Assembly (NCBI GenBank): GCA_003260075.1
Contig: QLIY01000213.1
Span: forward strand, 124,001 to 188,000
Direction of reading: 5' to 3'
DNA length: 64,000 nucleotides
Origin: Phallusia mammillata
Taxonomy: Eukaryota > Chordata > Ascidiacea > Phlebobranchia > Ascidiidae
Shown: piece after piece, positions 12,219-24,400 of the stretch
Numbering within the stretch: position 1 is the stretch's first letter
How the letters are laid out: every line of letters starts with the position of its first letter
The notes under the pieces: model-generated
What the model saw: the letters and a program-made list of their open reading frames with translations, nothing else
The model's database searches: none
What the model was told of the DNA's origin: nothing
Translations under genes and position numbers: made by a program

Positions 12219-14103
12219 TTAAACAGCTTTCCCGTTTCTGCAAACTTCTCACTTCACAAACAATCCATAATTAATTTCAACGATTTTACATCCAACAAAG
12301 AATAATTGGCGAAGCAACAGTGCTTCCTAATCAGAATGTAATAAACACTAAATGTTACATCCACTTAACAAACTGATAAATATCATGTTTCAACCAAATT
12401 TGCCCCCCCCCCATTTCAACGATTTTACATCCAACAAAGAATAATTGGCGAAGCAACAGTTCTTCCTAATCAGAATGTAATAAACACTAAATGTTACAGC
12501 CACTTAACAAACTGATAAATATCATGTTTCAACCAAATTTAGGTTTGTAATTTAAGTTAAGTGCAAAATATATTGTTGTGGCAGACATAATTATCATTGA
12601 CATTAAACGTGGCAGAATGTATTATTTGTTGTCACAAGAAATCGTTATTCTCTCTGTCTCATTAATCATTACTTAACCCACAATGTAATAACGAAACCTC
12701 CCCCCCCCCTTAAGTTAAGTGCAAAATATATTGTTGTGGCAGACATAATTATCATTGGCATTAAACGTGGCAGATTGAATGTATTATTTGTTGTCACAAG
12801 AAATCGTTATTCTGTCTGTATGATTAATCATTACTTAACCCACAATGTAATAACGAAACCGAATAAACTCGTCGACAACAACAAATCGGTTTTAAATGAT
12901 TAGGAAATATTTCAAACACTTTGCAAAGTTAAAACCCAAGACAACTAATTCTAACCCGGCGGTCTCAGTTGCAGAGATTAAAGTATTTAATATGTGTTTG
13001 TATTTGAAAAAACAAACATTTTGGACTGTATTTCATGTTACAAATTTTGTTCTTGACATTACATAAGGACAACAATTTTATATAGCTCTTCTGGCCATTG
13101 TATTTTTATTCCGACGTTTCGACGTCCTATACAGGTCGTCTTCTATAGAGTTCATATTATAAGCCAGGCAGCAACTACTTTCATCTGAAAGCCTGTGGAC
13201 AAATTTAAATGCGCATCGATGTTGATTATTTTCACATCAACTCGTCCTGATATTGAACCCGGCCTCGCATTTCACTGGGAGTATTTTCGCAAACATTTCT
13301 CACCGAAAACCTTTCAGTTTCAACTTTTTCAACCTTCACTGCATTTCAACAAACCACGCTAACTGGGCTAGATTCAAATTTAACGTGGATAGTTTGGCTT
13401 TCTAATGACAAATATACAAATATTGGAAAAGCCGCTTGGATTGGTCTTTTATTTAATTCTACTTTTTTGTTTGTTTGATTGTAACAAAATGCAATTGTTG
13501 TTAGTAGAGCCAAGTGGTTTTGCAGCTCTTCAAAAAATGACTGCAAATTTCGTGAATTAATATCATCTATTTCATCTCGAAAAGAAAATAACTACAGCAT
13601 TTAACCGGGTCAAAAAAATATGGAAATTGTATTTCACTGCGCTGATTAAGAAATAATTATTTTATCGTTGATTGTCTATTGATAAGCACAGTAAGAAATT
13701 GTGACAAAACAAAGACTGCAGTCGCTTTCCATTGTTACGTCACCATATAATTGCATCCCATTGTTGGAAAATATCATCGCGCTGCAACCGACAATTAACG
13801 CGAAGAACAAGTTTCTACGAAACATCTCTTCACTTCGAGCGAAAGTAATTGCCGCGATCGTAAACCGAAAAAGGCTTTCTAACCTCTCACGTCACAATAC
13901 AAGTGCTGTGACGCCACAAAGCAATCGCGATTCGCCCGAATCGAATTCTAAAGGTCCGCTGTAAACTTGCAATTTGATGAAGATTACAATTTTTAATGAT
14001 GATGATAACAGCTCTAAATGACGCAAAAAGCGACATGCTTTATATTTCAAACGTTTCGGCAAATGCTCATCCCATCAACAAAATTTTTAAAAAATAAACC
14101 ATG

Positions 14104-14284
14104 CAGTGGTGGGATTCAATTTTTTTTGTCAGCCGGTTCTATCACAAAATTTATATTTTTTAGACTGTTATGTTACAAAAAGTCCATTGACAGTAACCAG
14201 TAATGCTAACAGGTCCGCTGGTCTCATAATATTTCGTGAGATAGTTGTATAGAACCGGTACGAAGCAGCTGAATCCCATCACTG
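14104..14284. mobile_element. hAT-like MITE with perfect 8-base target duplication
   Basis: CAGTGGTGGGATTCAA...GAATCCCATCACTG, 181 bases, flanked on both sides by aaaccatg. The 8-base duplication and CA..TG ends place the family in the hAT superfamily. Confidence 0.88.
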
Positions 14285-14739
14285 AAACCATGTCTATTTG
14301 GGCCGTTATTTTCATCATAAAACTTATGAACAGTTCTATATATAGTGTTTTAAATTACAATTTTTGCTCTACGGTTTCGAAATTCTGATGTTTTTGTTGA
14401 ACTCGCATCAAATGATGATTAGGCAAAGTTTTTGAGGCTAATCTACATGCAAATTGTTTACGAAATGTCCGGGGTCGTCTTTCAATATCGTCTGGCGCGT
14501 TTATTTTCGGCGCCACGTCCATTTGCGTGACTCTGCTCCGTGTTAAGTGAGCTTACGTAATTACTTGATGCAAGCGCAAATCAATCCGAAGTTCGTTAAA
14601 TTTCATCCGGTTTACAGCGAATCTTCAAAAACCATGCCAGACTGCCGCAAGCTGCTTCACTTTGGACGTTTTGTTTGCAATTATTAATCCACACAACTGG
14701 GCTATACATCAGCCAACACGGCCGATGTCTTGTCACCAG

Positions 14740-14787
14740 TTGCACCGATGAGACTTTGTAGGTCGAAATATTGTGAGCTGTCTGCAG
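14740..14787 (+). ncRNA. Decayed hammerhead-like motif
   Basis: Same family as 7167-7214: GAGAC...GTAGGTC stem, GAAA and CTGTCTGCAGC, but the core reads CCGATGA and stem III is broken. Probably inactive. Confidence 0.4.
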
Positions 14788-15260
14788 CGTATTCATCCAT
14801 TGTAATTGCTAATTACTTTAATTTCTTCACTATTTATGCATAAAAACACGACATATGACAGTAACATTGAAAAAACAATACAGTTCACAAAGCATTCAGA
14901 GGAAAAACTTTTCTCGTATATTTTAACGTATTTGGAATTAAACTTGGATAACGTTAATTCTTGAAGTTTGAAACGAGCGACTTCGCGAACGTGATCTTGC
15001 AGCTGTTTTCTGGTTTGTTCGACCGCCAGGTTGTCGGAGCCCGCCAATTACTTTCTATAATTTGTCGAATTTCGCCTAAATCGGGCTACGTCAGCATGAT
15101 GTGGGGAATCACCCCTAGCGAAAATTAGACGGCTTTGTTTTGTTTGATCTAAATCTCTCCACATGGCGTTAAGCTCCGTTAAAATAACGATGTTTATGGT
15201 GTTAATTTGCAATAATACCGATCACTTTGAAAGCTGTTACCATTTTGTAAACGTGGTGTA

Positions 15261-15462
15261 CAGTGGTGGGATTCAAAATTTTTGTCAGCCGGTTCTGTTA
15301 CAAAAGTCATATTTTTCAGCCGGTTCTATTACAAAAAGTCCATTGACAGTAACCGGTAATGCTAACCGGTTCGCTGGTCTCATAATATTTCGTGAGATAG
15401 TTGTATAGANTTCGTGAGACGGTTCTATAGAACCGGTGCGAACCGGCTGAATCCCACCACTG
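15261..15462. mobile_element. hAT-like MITE with perfect target duplication and an N join
   Basis: CAGTGGTGGGATTC...TGAATCCCACCACTG flanked by gtggtgta on both sides. The N at 15410 marks a local re-join where ttcgtgag...tatag is repeated, so the true element is shorter, near 180 bases. Confidence 0.88.
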
Positions 15463-17132
15463 GTGGTGTAACCTTTGTAAAAAAAATGCCAAGTTTGTTT
15501 TTTGGTAAACCGGTTTTATCAGTGACGTTAAAAATATGTTTTTTTACAACTTTGTGATTTTTTAGGAAAATTCCCACCCGAAAACTTTACATTTAAAATC
15601 AAAACCATTCTTTTGCATTTTATCGTTTTCAAGCGATCACGCGATTTTTCGGTTTCCAGCGCCTGCTACGTCACTTCCGTGCATGAGGCGGAAGCACGTT
15701 CAGACGCGATGACGTCACGACGTGATATTTTTGTGGTTTCGTGATATGTTCTCTTTCGGTTTGACCTTTACTACCTGAACTGGTATTAATACGGTGACCT
15801 TTGACCTACTTATTTGAGATGTGAGTTCCAAATTATTTCTGCAACAAATTCTTGATTGTAGGTTGGAACTAAAAGGAATAAATTTGCTAAAATCTTTTTT
15901 TTTGTCACAAGTTGTAATTCTATTTGAATGTTTTTTTATTTTTAAAGTTTGCTGTAGGTTTTAAAATGTTTATGCAACAAACCAGATTTTCAGCCTGAGT
16001 GGAAATTGAAAAGATCAGATTTGCTAAAATATTTTTGTGCGCAATTAAATTTCAATGACTCGAGAAGTTTTTTTGCCACAAGTTGTAATCCTAATTGAAT
16101 GAGAAAAAGAACTACCTTCGAAATGGGCTTTTGTTACCAGGAATTGTGGCTTGATCGCCTGGAATAAGCAGAATCCCCCCCCCCCCTACCTTCGAAATGG
16201 GCTTTTGTTACCAGGAATTGTGGCTTGATCGCCCGAAACAAGCAGCATACTTGTGTAACAGCATTGTTACGTGTGCAAATCCCACTTGCACAACAGAAAA
16301 CAAGAAAAAAACCACGCTGCTTGCTTCATGATTGCAGATTTTTTAATTAGCTTCTGTTTAGCATGTCCCGTTAAACTTTAAACTAATGTTCGACTAGTTT
16401 TAATCTCTTTATGCAAGTGCTTTGTGACGTCACAAAGCTTTGATCGCGATGTGGGAGTGTTCTATTATAATGACAAGCGTTGATCAATTGTCATTGCGCC
16501 CGCGGCGGAACTATAATCATCACTTGTCGAACTGACCTACACATTCTTGACTGTTTGGCGCAAATCCAAATTCGCGACCATTCTAGAACTTTGTTTGTCA
16601 TCGCTCTGTTACGTCATAAATCACTTTAGCCATGAAGAAAATCCACCTTTTCCACGTCATAAGCACCCATTCTCACGCCCCTTGTGAAAGCAATTGTGAT
16701 GCAATACATGATGTTTATTGGATAATAAACGGGCGGATAGCTTGCAAACCCCAAATTAGTGTCAGATTTTCAGCCATTTGAGGTAATTTAAGTTTAATTA
16801 AGCCACAATCTTTGAATCGAAATTGTTGCTAATTTTTCTGGAGTTTTTTTATTGCAGTTCCCAGTTGTCAAAGCATTAAAGAAGGCTACATTGCACCATA
16901 ATAATATCTGACAAAACCGTTTATAAAAATTTATTGAAAAAACTCTTGCCTGTTTTTATAAAGTTAAACCTTCTGCGGACATATAACTTTCGATCATCCG
17001 AACTAATAAATCGCATGAGTGATTTTGATTTACCGCGTGTTTGCGATTTTGCAAACTTAAAGTTTTGCAGTTTTTGTGAAAAAAGTTTGTTTTTGTTTGT
17101 TAAAAATAATCGTGTTAATCAAAAAATCCAGC

Positions 17133-18432
17133 ATGTTATCCCGGGAGGAGCTCGTACTTCGTCTTTTTGAGATCGAGGCCGTGAAATTTGGGTCTTTTAC
17201 ACTGAAAAGTGGAATTGTTTCGCCCGTATATGTTGATTTGAGGGTAAGTATAAAGTAGTGGAAAATACACACAAGGCGTTTACAATTGTTGATATTTTGC
17301 AATATTTATTAAAGCGTTTGTTATTAATGAGATAAGAAAAAACAACTATTTTTTGCCAATTTTGGTACTTTATCATACCAATTGGAAATAATAACAACTC
17401 CTTATTCTAAAGTGAACATTGTTTTACTTAATGATAAGCAACAGTTTGCGATTTCCATGAAACTGAATTTGTAATTAAACAGTTTCTGGGCTTTTCCAAA
17501 AGTTTTAATTTAATTTAGGAACACTATACACGGACTTGAAAAGTAATTAAATCATAAACAAATTAATGTAATCCAGTCTGCAGAACATGGCAGTTCCTGA
17601 AGAGATCTCGTGCGTGCAGGACCTACATGTCCCGAGCGTGCACGACCCATAAGTTCGCGTGCAAGACCAATTTCAGCAGGCGCAAAGCAAGTAAAAGAGG
17701 TCAAGGCAGGACAAATAAATGCCTTTGATGCAAAATTTTTGCGTGCAAACCCCAAAACTTTGCATGCAAAAATTTTTTTGCAAAAAAATTGAGCATGCCG
17801 CTGCCACACTCTGCAGACTGGCATGTAATTAGTGATCAATATACTAAAAATGTTTTTCATATGAAAAAACCAATCTGCCAGATTATGAATCTAACACACA
17901 CTTGACTTTGTTGCAGGTGATGATTTCATATCCGAGCCTCCTGAAAGAAGTGTCCGAGCTTTTGTGGAAAAAAGCAGAAGAGGCAAATGTTCAGTACAAG
18001 AGTTTGTGTGGAGTTCCTTACACTGCATTACCTATGGCAACTTGTATATCGGTCGACCACGATATTCCGATGTTGATTCGACGAAAAGAAGCAAAAGATT
18101 ATGGGACAAAGAAAAAAGTAGAAGGAAATTGTGAAAAAGGTTACCTCTACCTTGTTTGTTAACTAAAGCAGCCCTAACTGGACCCCCCCCCCGTTGATTC
18201 GACGAAAAGAAGCAAAAGATTATGGGACAAAGAAAAAAGTGGAAGGAAATTGTGAAAAAGGTTACCTCTACCTTGTTTGTTAGCTAAAGCAGCCCTAACT
18301 GTCACACAATTATTTAAAGTAAACCTTGGTTAAACCGGATTCGTTTAATCCGAATCTTGTAATTTAGACAAAACTTGAGATACAAATGATTTGTAAAGTC
18401 GTAAGGCTTTTGATACTAATCGACATTGGTTA

Positions 18433-18473
<41 letters not shown>

Positions 18474-21400
18474 TTAATCCGAATCTTGTAATTTAGACAA
18501 AACTTGAGATACAAATGATTTTTAAAGTTGTAAGGCTTTTGATACTAATCGACATCGGTTAATCCGGATCTTTGCATTTTTGAACAAAACTCAAGGTAGC
18601 AATTATTGGTAATGTGGTAAGGATGAACTAATTGACATCGTTTAATCCGAATCTTCTAATTTAAACAAAACTTGAGGTACAAATGATTTTGTAATGTGGT
18701 AAGGCTTAAACTAATCGACATCAGTTAATCTGGATCTTCACCTAATTCGGACAAAACTTGAGGTACAAATGATTTGTAATGTGGTAAGGCTTTAATTAAT
18801 CGACATCAGTTAATCTGGATCTTCGCCTAAATCAGACAAAACTTGAGGTACAAATGATTTGTAATGTGGTAAGGCTTAAACTAATCGACATCAGTTAATC
18901 TGAATCTTCGCCTAATTCGGACAAAACTTGAGGTACAAATGATTTGTAATGTGGTAAGGCTTAAACTAATCGACATCAGTTAATCTGGATCTTTGTCTAA
19001 TGCGGAGAAATTTTGGCCCAAGCAGGTTCAGATTAAACCAGGTTCACTGTATTCCATGTGTTTTAAGCTTGTCTAGTGCGCTTAAGACAAAACATAACTT
19101 GAAATAAAATGGTTGTTATTACATGAAGTTCATTTGTCTGCTTTCTGTGCAGTAAGGAAGTTACCTATTTTTAGATTCTGTATGCCTGATTATTGAAGAT
19201 GTGGTAACAACGGGATCAAGTGTTTACGAAACTGCCGAAATTCTCGAGGAAGCCGGAGTGCGGGTGACCGACGCGATTGTTTTGCTCGATCGTGAACAAG
19301 GAGGTGAAAACTTTGCTCAAACTTTCTAACTATTCCATGAATTGAACAGTATTTATAAAAGGAGTGGTTTGATTTAAATCCTACATTCATGAAAATAAAA
19401 TGTAGCTTTATTATTATCTTATATTATTTTTTAAAATCCACATTAAAAGAATGTTTTTTCAAACACTAGTACAGACAAATCTGGTTAATCACATTATTCA
19501 TTTAATTGCATAGAATTCTCCAATCATAGCCGCTTTTTAAAAACCTTGTCTGGTTAATTGCATGATACAATCTTGGCAAATTATTTTGCAAATAACTGGA
19601 TTTCTATGTAAAAACTTGTTATTTATTAATTGTGCCCCCCTAGTTTGCTCAATTTGTTTTATTTCTGACCACACACAACAAACTAACAAAGCAGCATGGC
19701 TTACTGGGAAACCTCTTTATAGCTGTTATTTATTATTATTTGTTACAGGAAAAGCGAATTTGTGCAACAAAAATATCACCTTGCATTCTGTTTTCACGCT
19801 GACCGGAGTTATGAAAATTCTAGTGGAAAAAGAGAAAATTAAACCTAACCAATTGCAAGAGGTGACAAGCACTGGTTTTCAAATGATGTTGGTTTAATAA
19901 TAACTGGTTATACTCTCCTACAAATCGATTTGCTGTCACGATTTTGAAATCGTAACAAACTTACTTGTGTCATTAATTTTTCTTAGATAAAATATCTTAA
20001 CCAGCAAATAATGAAACATACAATTAACCAAAATGTCTGAAAAATCTGCTAACACCGTACCTCACAACAGACCCACATTTAGCTAATTTTTGATAGGTGG
20101 TGCAAAGAGCTGCTTACCCTTAAAACATTATATCTCCACGGAAGATAACTGTTTGGGCAATTAGGGCCGGGGTAAGGTATTAGCATTTAGAATTGAATAA
20201 AACTCGCAAGAGCACTTAGTTTCTTATGTAAAATTTTCAAATGTTTACTTCCCAACCCTACCCCTCTTTAGCCGCTAAATAAATAATTCTCTTTGCGCCA
20301 CCTATCGAAAATTAGCTAAATATGGGTTTGCTGTGAGGTATGATGTTAGCAGCTCCACAAAAATGTTTAAAAATTTATATTTTTATGTTTTGTATTTCCT
20401 ACATGTAGGTGAAGAGCTTTCTTGCCAAAAACAACTCGTTCAAGCCGTCTACCATTCACAGAAGTTTGTCTTTCCGAGAACGAGGAATGCAAAAACAGAC
20501 TCATCCTGTTGCGCGTCGACTTTTTGATATTATGGAACAAAAACAAACAAATCTTTGCTTTTCAGCGGATGTTGACAACTTTGCTGAATTGTTAGAACTT
20601 GCAGATAAAATAGGTTAGCCTTTTTTGTGGTTGTTTAGACTTCTGTACATTTGCAGTTTTATCTATCATGCATTTCCACTGTTGTTTATGAATTATCATT
20701 ATGATTTTGACAGTGCACACTGTTTCGACCTATGAGGTCTCTTCAGTGCAGCTGGTGACAATCTTACATTTTGTTTAAGTTGTAAATTCCAAACGGGCAT
20801 GCTGGCTTTGTATTCAAAGTTGAAATGATTCGGGCAGTTTCACATCTTTTTCATCGCTGCTTTATTGGCTAGTGAAGCCATGTTAGTATCATCCATTGAT
20901 TTGATGTTACTGGTTTCATGCCGAAAAAAGTCTACCTTTTGTGTGGAATTTCAAATCCTGTTACCAGACAGATTGTGCAACTGACACATGTCCAAACCAA
21001 TTTATGTCGACCTCCAGTTGTACTGTGTACTCAATAACTTTCAAATGATGTTTACTGGCCATTTTGCCAGGCACATTTTTTTCAGGTTTTGGATGCTATA
21101 GTTTCCATTCAGAGCATACAACTATGTTGTATATGTTTAATTTTTTACTGTGTTTCTTTTCATATATTTGTTATTTTAGCTATATATCAGTACTCTTGAA
21201 ACTTGAAAAAAAAACATTTGTCGTTCATAATTTAGTTTTACAAAAGGATGAACGGATGTACGACTAAATGTTGTTTCCTAATCTACATGTTTTTTCTGTT
21301 TGATGCATAACAGTATGTTTTCTGTAAAGTTGGGGGGGGGGAACGACTAAATGTTGTTTCTTAATCTATATACATGTTTTTTCTGTTTGATGCATAACAG

Positions 21401-24400
21401 TATGTTTTCTGTAAAGTTTACTAATCACTTTTTTAAATTATTTTTTACACAATTACAACTTTTATTGATTTTCAGGTCAATATATTTGTTGTATCAAAAC
21501 TCATGTTGATATTATGGAGGATTTTTCTGCACAGAATATCAAGTCTTTGAAGGAATTATCTGTCAGACATAACTTCCTTATATTTGAAGACAGAAAATTT
21601 GCTGACATCGGCAATACAGTCAGGTCACAATATACAGGTAAATTAGGTTATAAGTTATAACTTATTTTTAAGCCTATTGATCTTACAGTTATTTAAATTT
21701 TGCATTTTGGTTGAACATTGTGTTTTTTTTTAGTCTTTGGTCTTTGCCAATTTTTAAACTTTGGTTCAGGAATTGTTAATTGGTCACTTCGTAATGTCGC
21801 CTTTTGTTGTTTGTTCATTACATCAAAATTTATTTACTAAAGTTGGTGTTTTTGTGTCTTGTACAAAATATATTTTATGCAGCTGAAATTCAATACCCCC
21901 AGGATGTTTCTGATGGTCAGTAGTATTTAGTAGGGATGAGCCGAGCCAGAACCTCGGTGCTCGGCAGTAGGGTTGCACAAACTGACACGAGCATTAAAGT
22001 TGCATACCCATGCCTTGCTTACATACGAAACTGTGTTCGAAGGAGTATCTAAGGACAAAAACGACTATTTTTTAATTATGGACAAACACATGCTTCTGGT
22101 GTCTGTGCAGCTTAATCAGCCGCTGGTTACATAAGGGACCTTGGAAAGCTACAAAATTAGTGTGGAATTGGGGATGCTTGACTCCACAATGCACCGAGCA
22201 TTTACGTGAGATGCTCGGTGTTCAACCAAACAGAACATTTGCATTTTTTATACCCTAGTATTTTGTGCTATTTTGTCCCATTCTTTTTTAATCAATTCTT
22301 ACTATCTTATATATATATATAGTTCAAACTTGTCATATATGACCTTACAGCACCATTTCAACACTAATTTTTCCTCAATCTTATGTTTTCAGGTGGAATA
22401 TACAAAATATCTGATTGGTGTGACATCACAAATGCTCATTCTCTACCTGGACCCGGGATTGTTAGTGGTTTGAAATCATCGTTGGACGACAAAAACACTC
22501 GAGCTTGTTTGTTGATCGCCGAAATGAGCAGCCAGGTAAATCAGTTTTAATATGTCGCTGCATACAAACAGAAATGTCCCTCCTCCCCCACACAATAAAA
22601 AGACTTCCTATTAAATGTTAGAAGCTGGTTTTGCTATGTTCTCGGGGGGGGGGGCACTCGAGCTTGTTTGCTGATCGCCGAAATGAGTAGCCAGGTAAAT
22701 CAGTTTTAATATGTCGTCGCATACAAACAGAAATGTCCCTCCTCCCCCACAATAAAAAGGCTCCCTATTAAATGCTTCAAGCTGGTTTTGCTATATTCTC
22801 TAATTGGCCTGACAAGCTGTGATTTACGTGTCATTGTGCAATCATTAGTGGTTTCTGGTTTGCAACCGTCATTAACGCTTTGGGGCAAATCCAGAAACAA
22901 ATATGTAGTTATAATGTAGTTCAATCACCTGTGCTATTACTTAAAATAAGTTGGAAGCCTTTGTGCAACACGCAAACACTTTCTGCACACAACTAATTAA
23001 ATTTGATGCCACACATATTCTGGCTTGATGACTTTTAATCAGAAACTTGTTTAGCACCAAAGTTGAAGCACCAGTGCACCATTAAACCTCTGGACAGTAT
23101 GAGTGCTAGCCCAAACTTAACAATGTGTTTTTTCCGACTGGGAAAATGTTATTGCTGTGAATGGATGTCGCTATAATAGGAAAAATTTGCTTTTTAAGTG
23201 GTTATGGAGTTAGTCTGCAAGCTTATGCTAAACTTACTTAAATATGCTTGTCAAAAACACACTTTAAAATAATTTTATTTTACGGAACTACATTCAGACT
23301 TGTATGTGTGATAATTAGGGCAAGTTTTTGTAACTTTTGCAACTTTTTTTACAGCTTCCGGCAGCTTCCCAAATACTCAGAATTTACGTAGTATGATGTT
23401 ATAAGCTGTTTGTAGGAATTTTATGTTGCAACTTTTTTCCATTTTTCGTGCAACTTTTGACTGCAACTTTTATCAAGTATTGCGTAAAATGTAAATGAGT
23501 GATAAACATGCTGTAAAACTATTTCTAATATGGTTCTATTCTCTTTGATTTGCATAACAAGGAGCTATGTGATGGATTAGCTGCATCATAATGTTATCTA
23601 TGACGCAACAGTTGCCTTGCAAGCTAGAAGTTCAACAACCCCAGCCAAGCATAAAGTTTTATATAAAAGTGCATTCGTTATTTTGCAAGTAAGAAGCGAT
23701 AACCTTGATATCTGTTAAGATGACAGTCTAAGGCAGGGATTGTCCAACCTGCGGCCTGCTAGTCATTTTAACTCCANNNNNNNNNNNNNNNNNNNNNNNN
23801 NNNNNNNNNNNNNNNNNNNNNNNNNNNNNNNNNNNNNNNNNNNNNNNNNNNNNNNNNNNNNNNNNNNNNNNNNNNNNNNNNNNNNNNNNNNNNNNNNNNN
23901 NNNNNNNNNNNNNNNNNNNNNNNNNNNNNNNNNNNNNNNNNNNNNNNNNNNNNNNNNNNNNNNNNNNNNNNNNNNNNNNNNNNNNNNNNNNNNNNNNNNN
24001 NNNNNNNNNNNNNNNNNNNNNNNNNNNNNNNNNNNNNNNNNNNNNNNNNNNNNNNNNNNNNNNNNNNNNNNNNNNNNNNNNNNNNNNNNNNNNNNNNNNN
24101 NNNNNNNNNNNNNNNNNNNNNNNNNNNNNNNNNNNNNNNNNNNNNNNNNNNNNNNNNNNNNNNNNNNNNNNNNNNNNNNNNNNNNNNNNNNNNNNNNNNN
24201 NNNNNNNNNNNNNNNNNNNNNNNNNNNNNNNNNNNNNNNNNNNNNNNNNNNNNNNNNNNNNNNNNNNNNNNNNNNNNNNNNNNNNNNNNNNNNNNNNNNN
24301 NNNNNNNNNNNNNNNNNNNNNNNNNNNNNNNNNNNNNNNNNNNNNNNNNNNNNNNNNNNNNNNNNNNNNNNNNNNNNNNNNNNNNNNNNNNNNNNNNNNN

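Larger units (their letters stand above)
8843..17132. other. Intergenic region between kringle-LRP gene and UMPS
   Basis: Divergent intergenic region holding likely promoters of both genes. It contains C-run duplications at 12403 and 12700, long poly-C at 11681 and 12137, two MITEs (14104, 15261) and ribozyme-like repeats (10621, 14740). TGACGTCA occurs at 11230, 12035, 15709 and 16424. A frame at 13701-13964 (87 codons) has no supporting feature. No other gene seen. Confidence 0.6.

Noticed and set aside
13701..13964. 87-codon plus-strand frame
   Set aside because: No start context, splice partner or recognisable domain; kept only as part of the intergenic description.
18320..19030. Possible CRISPR-like array
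   Set aside because: Units are ~85-base imperfect tandem repeats without unique spacers, inside an animal intron.
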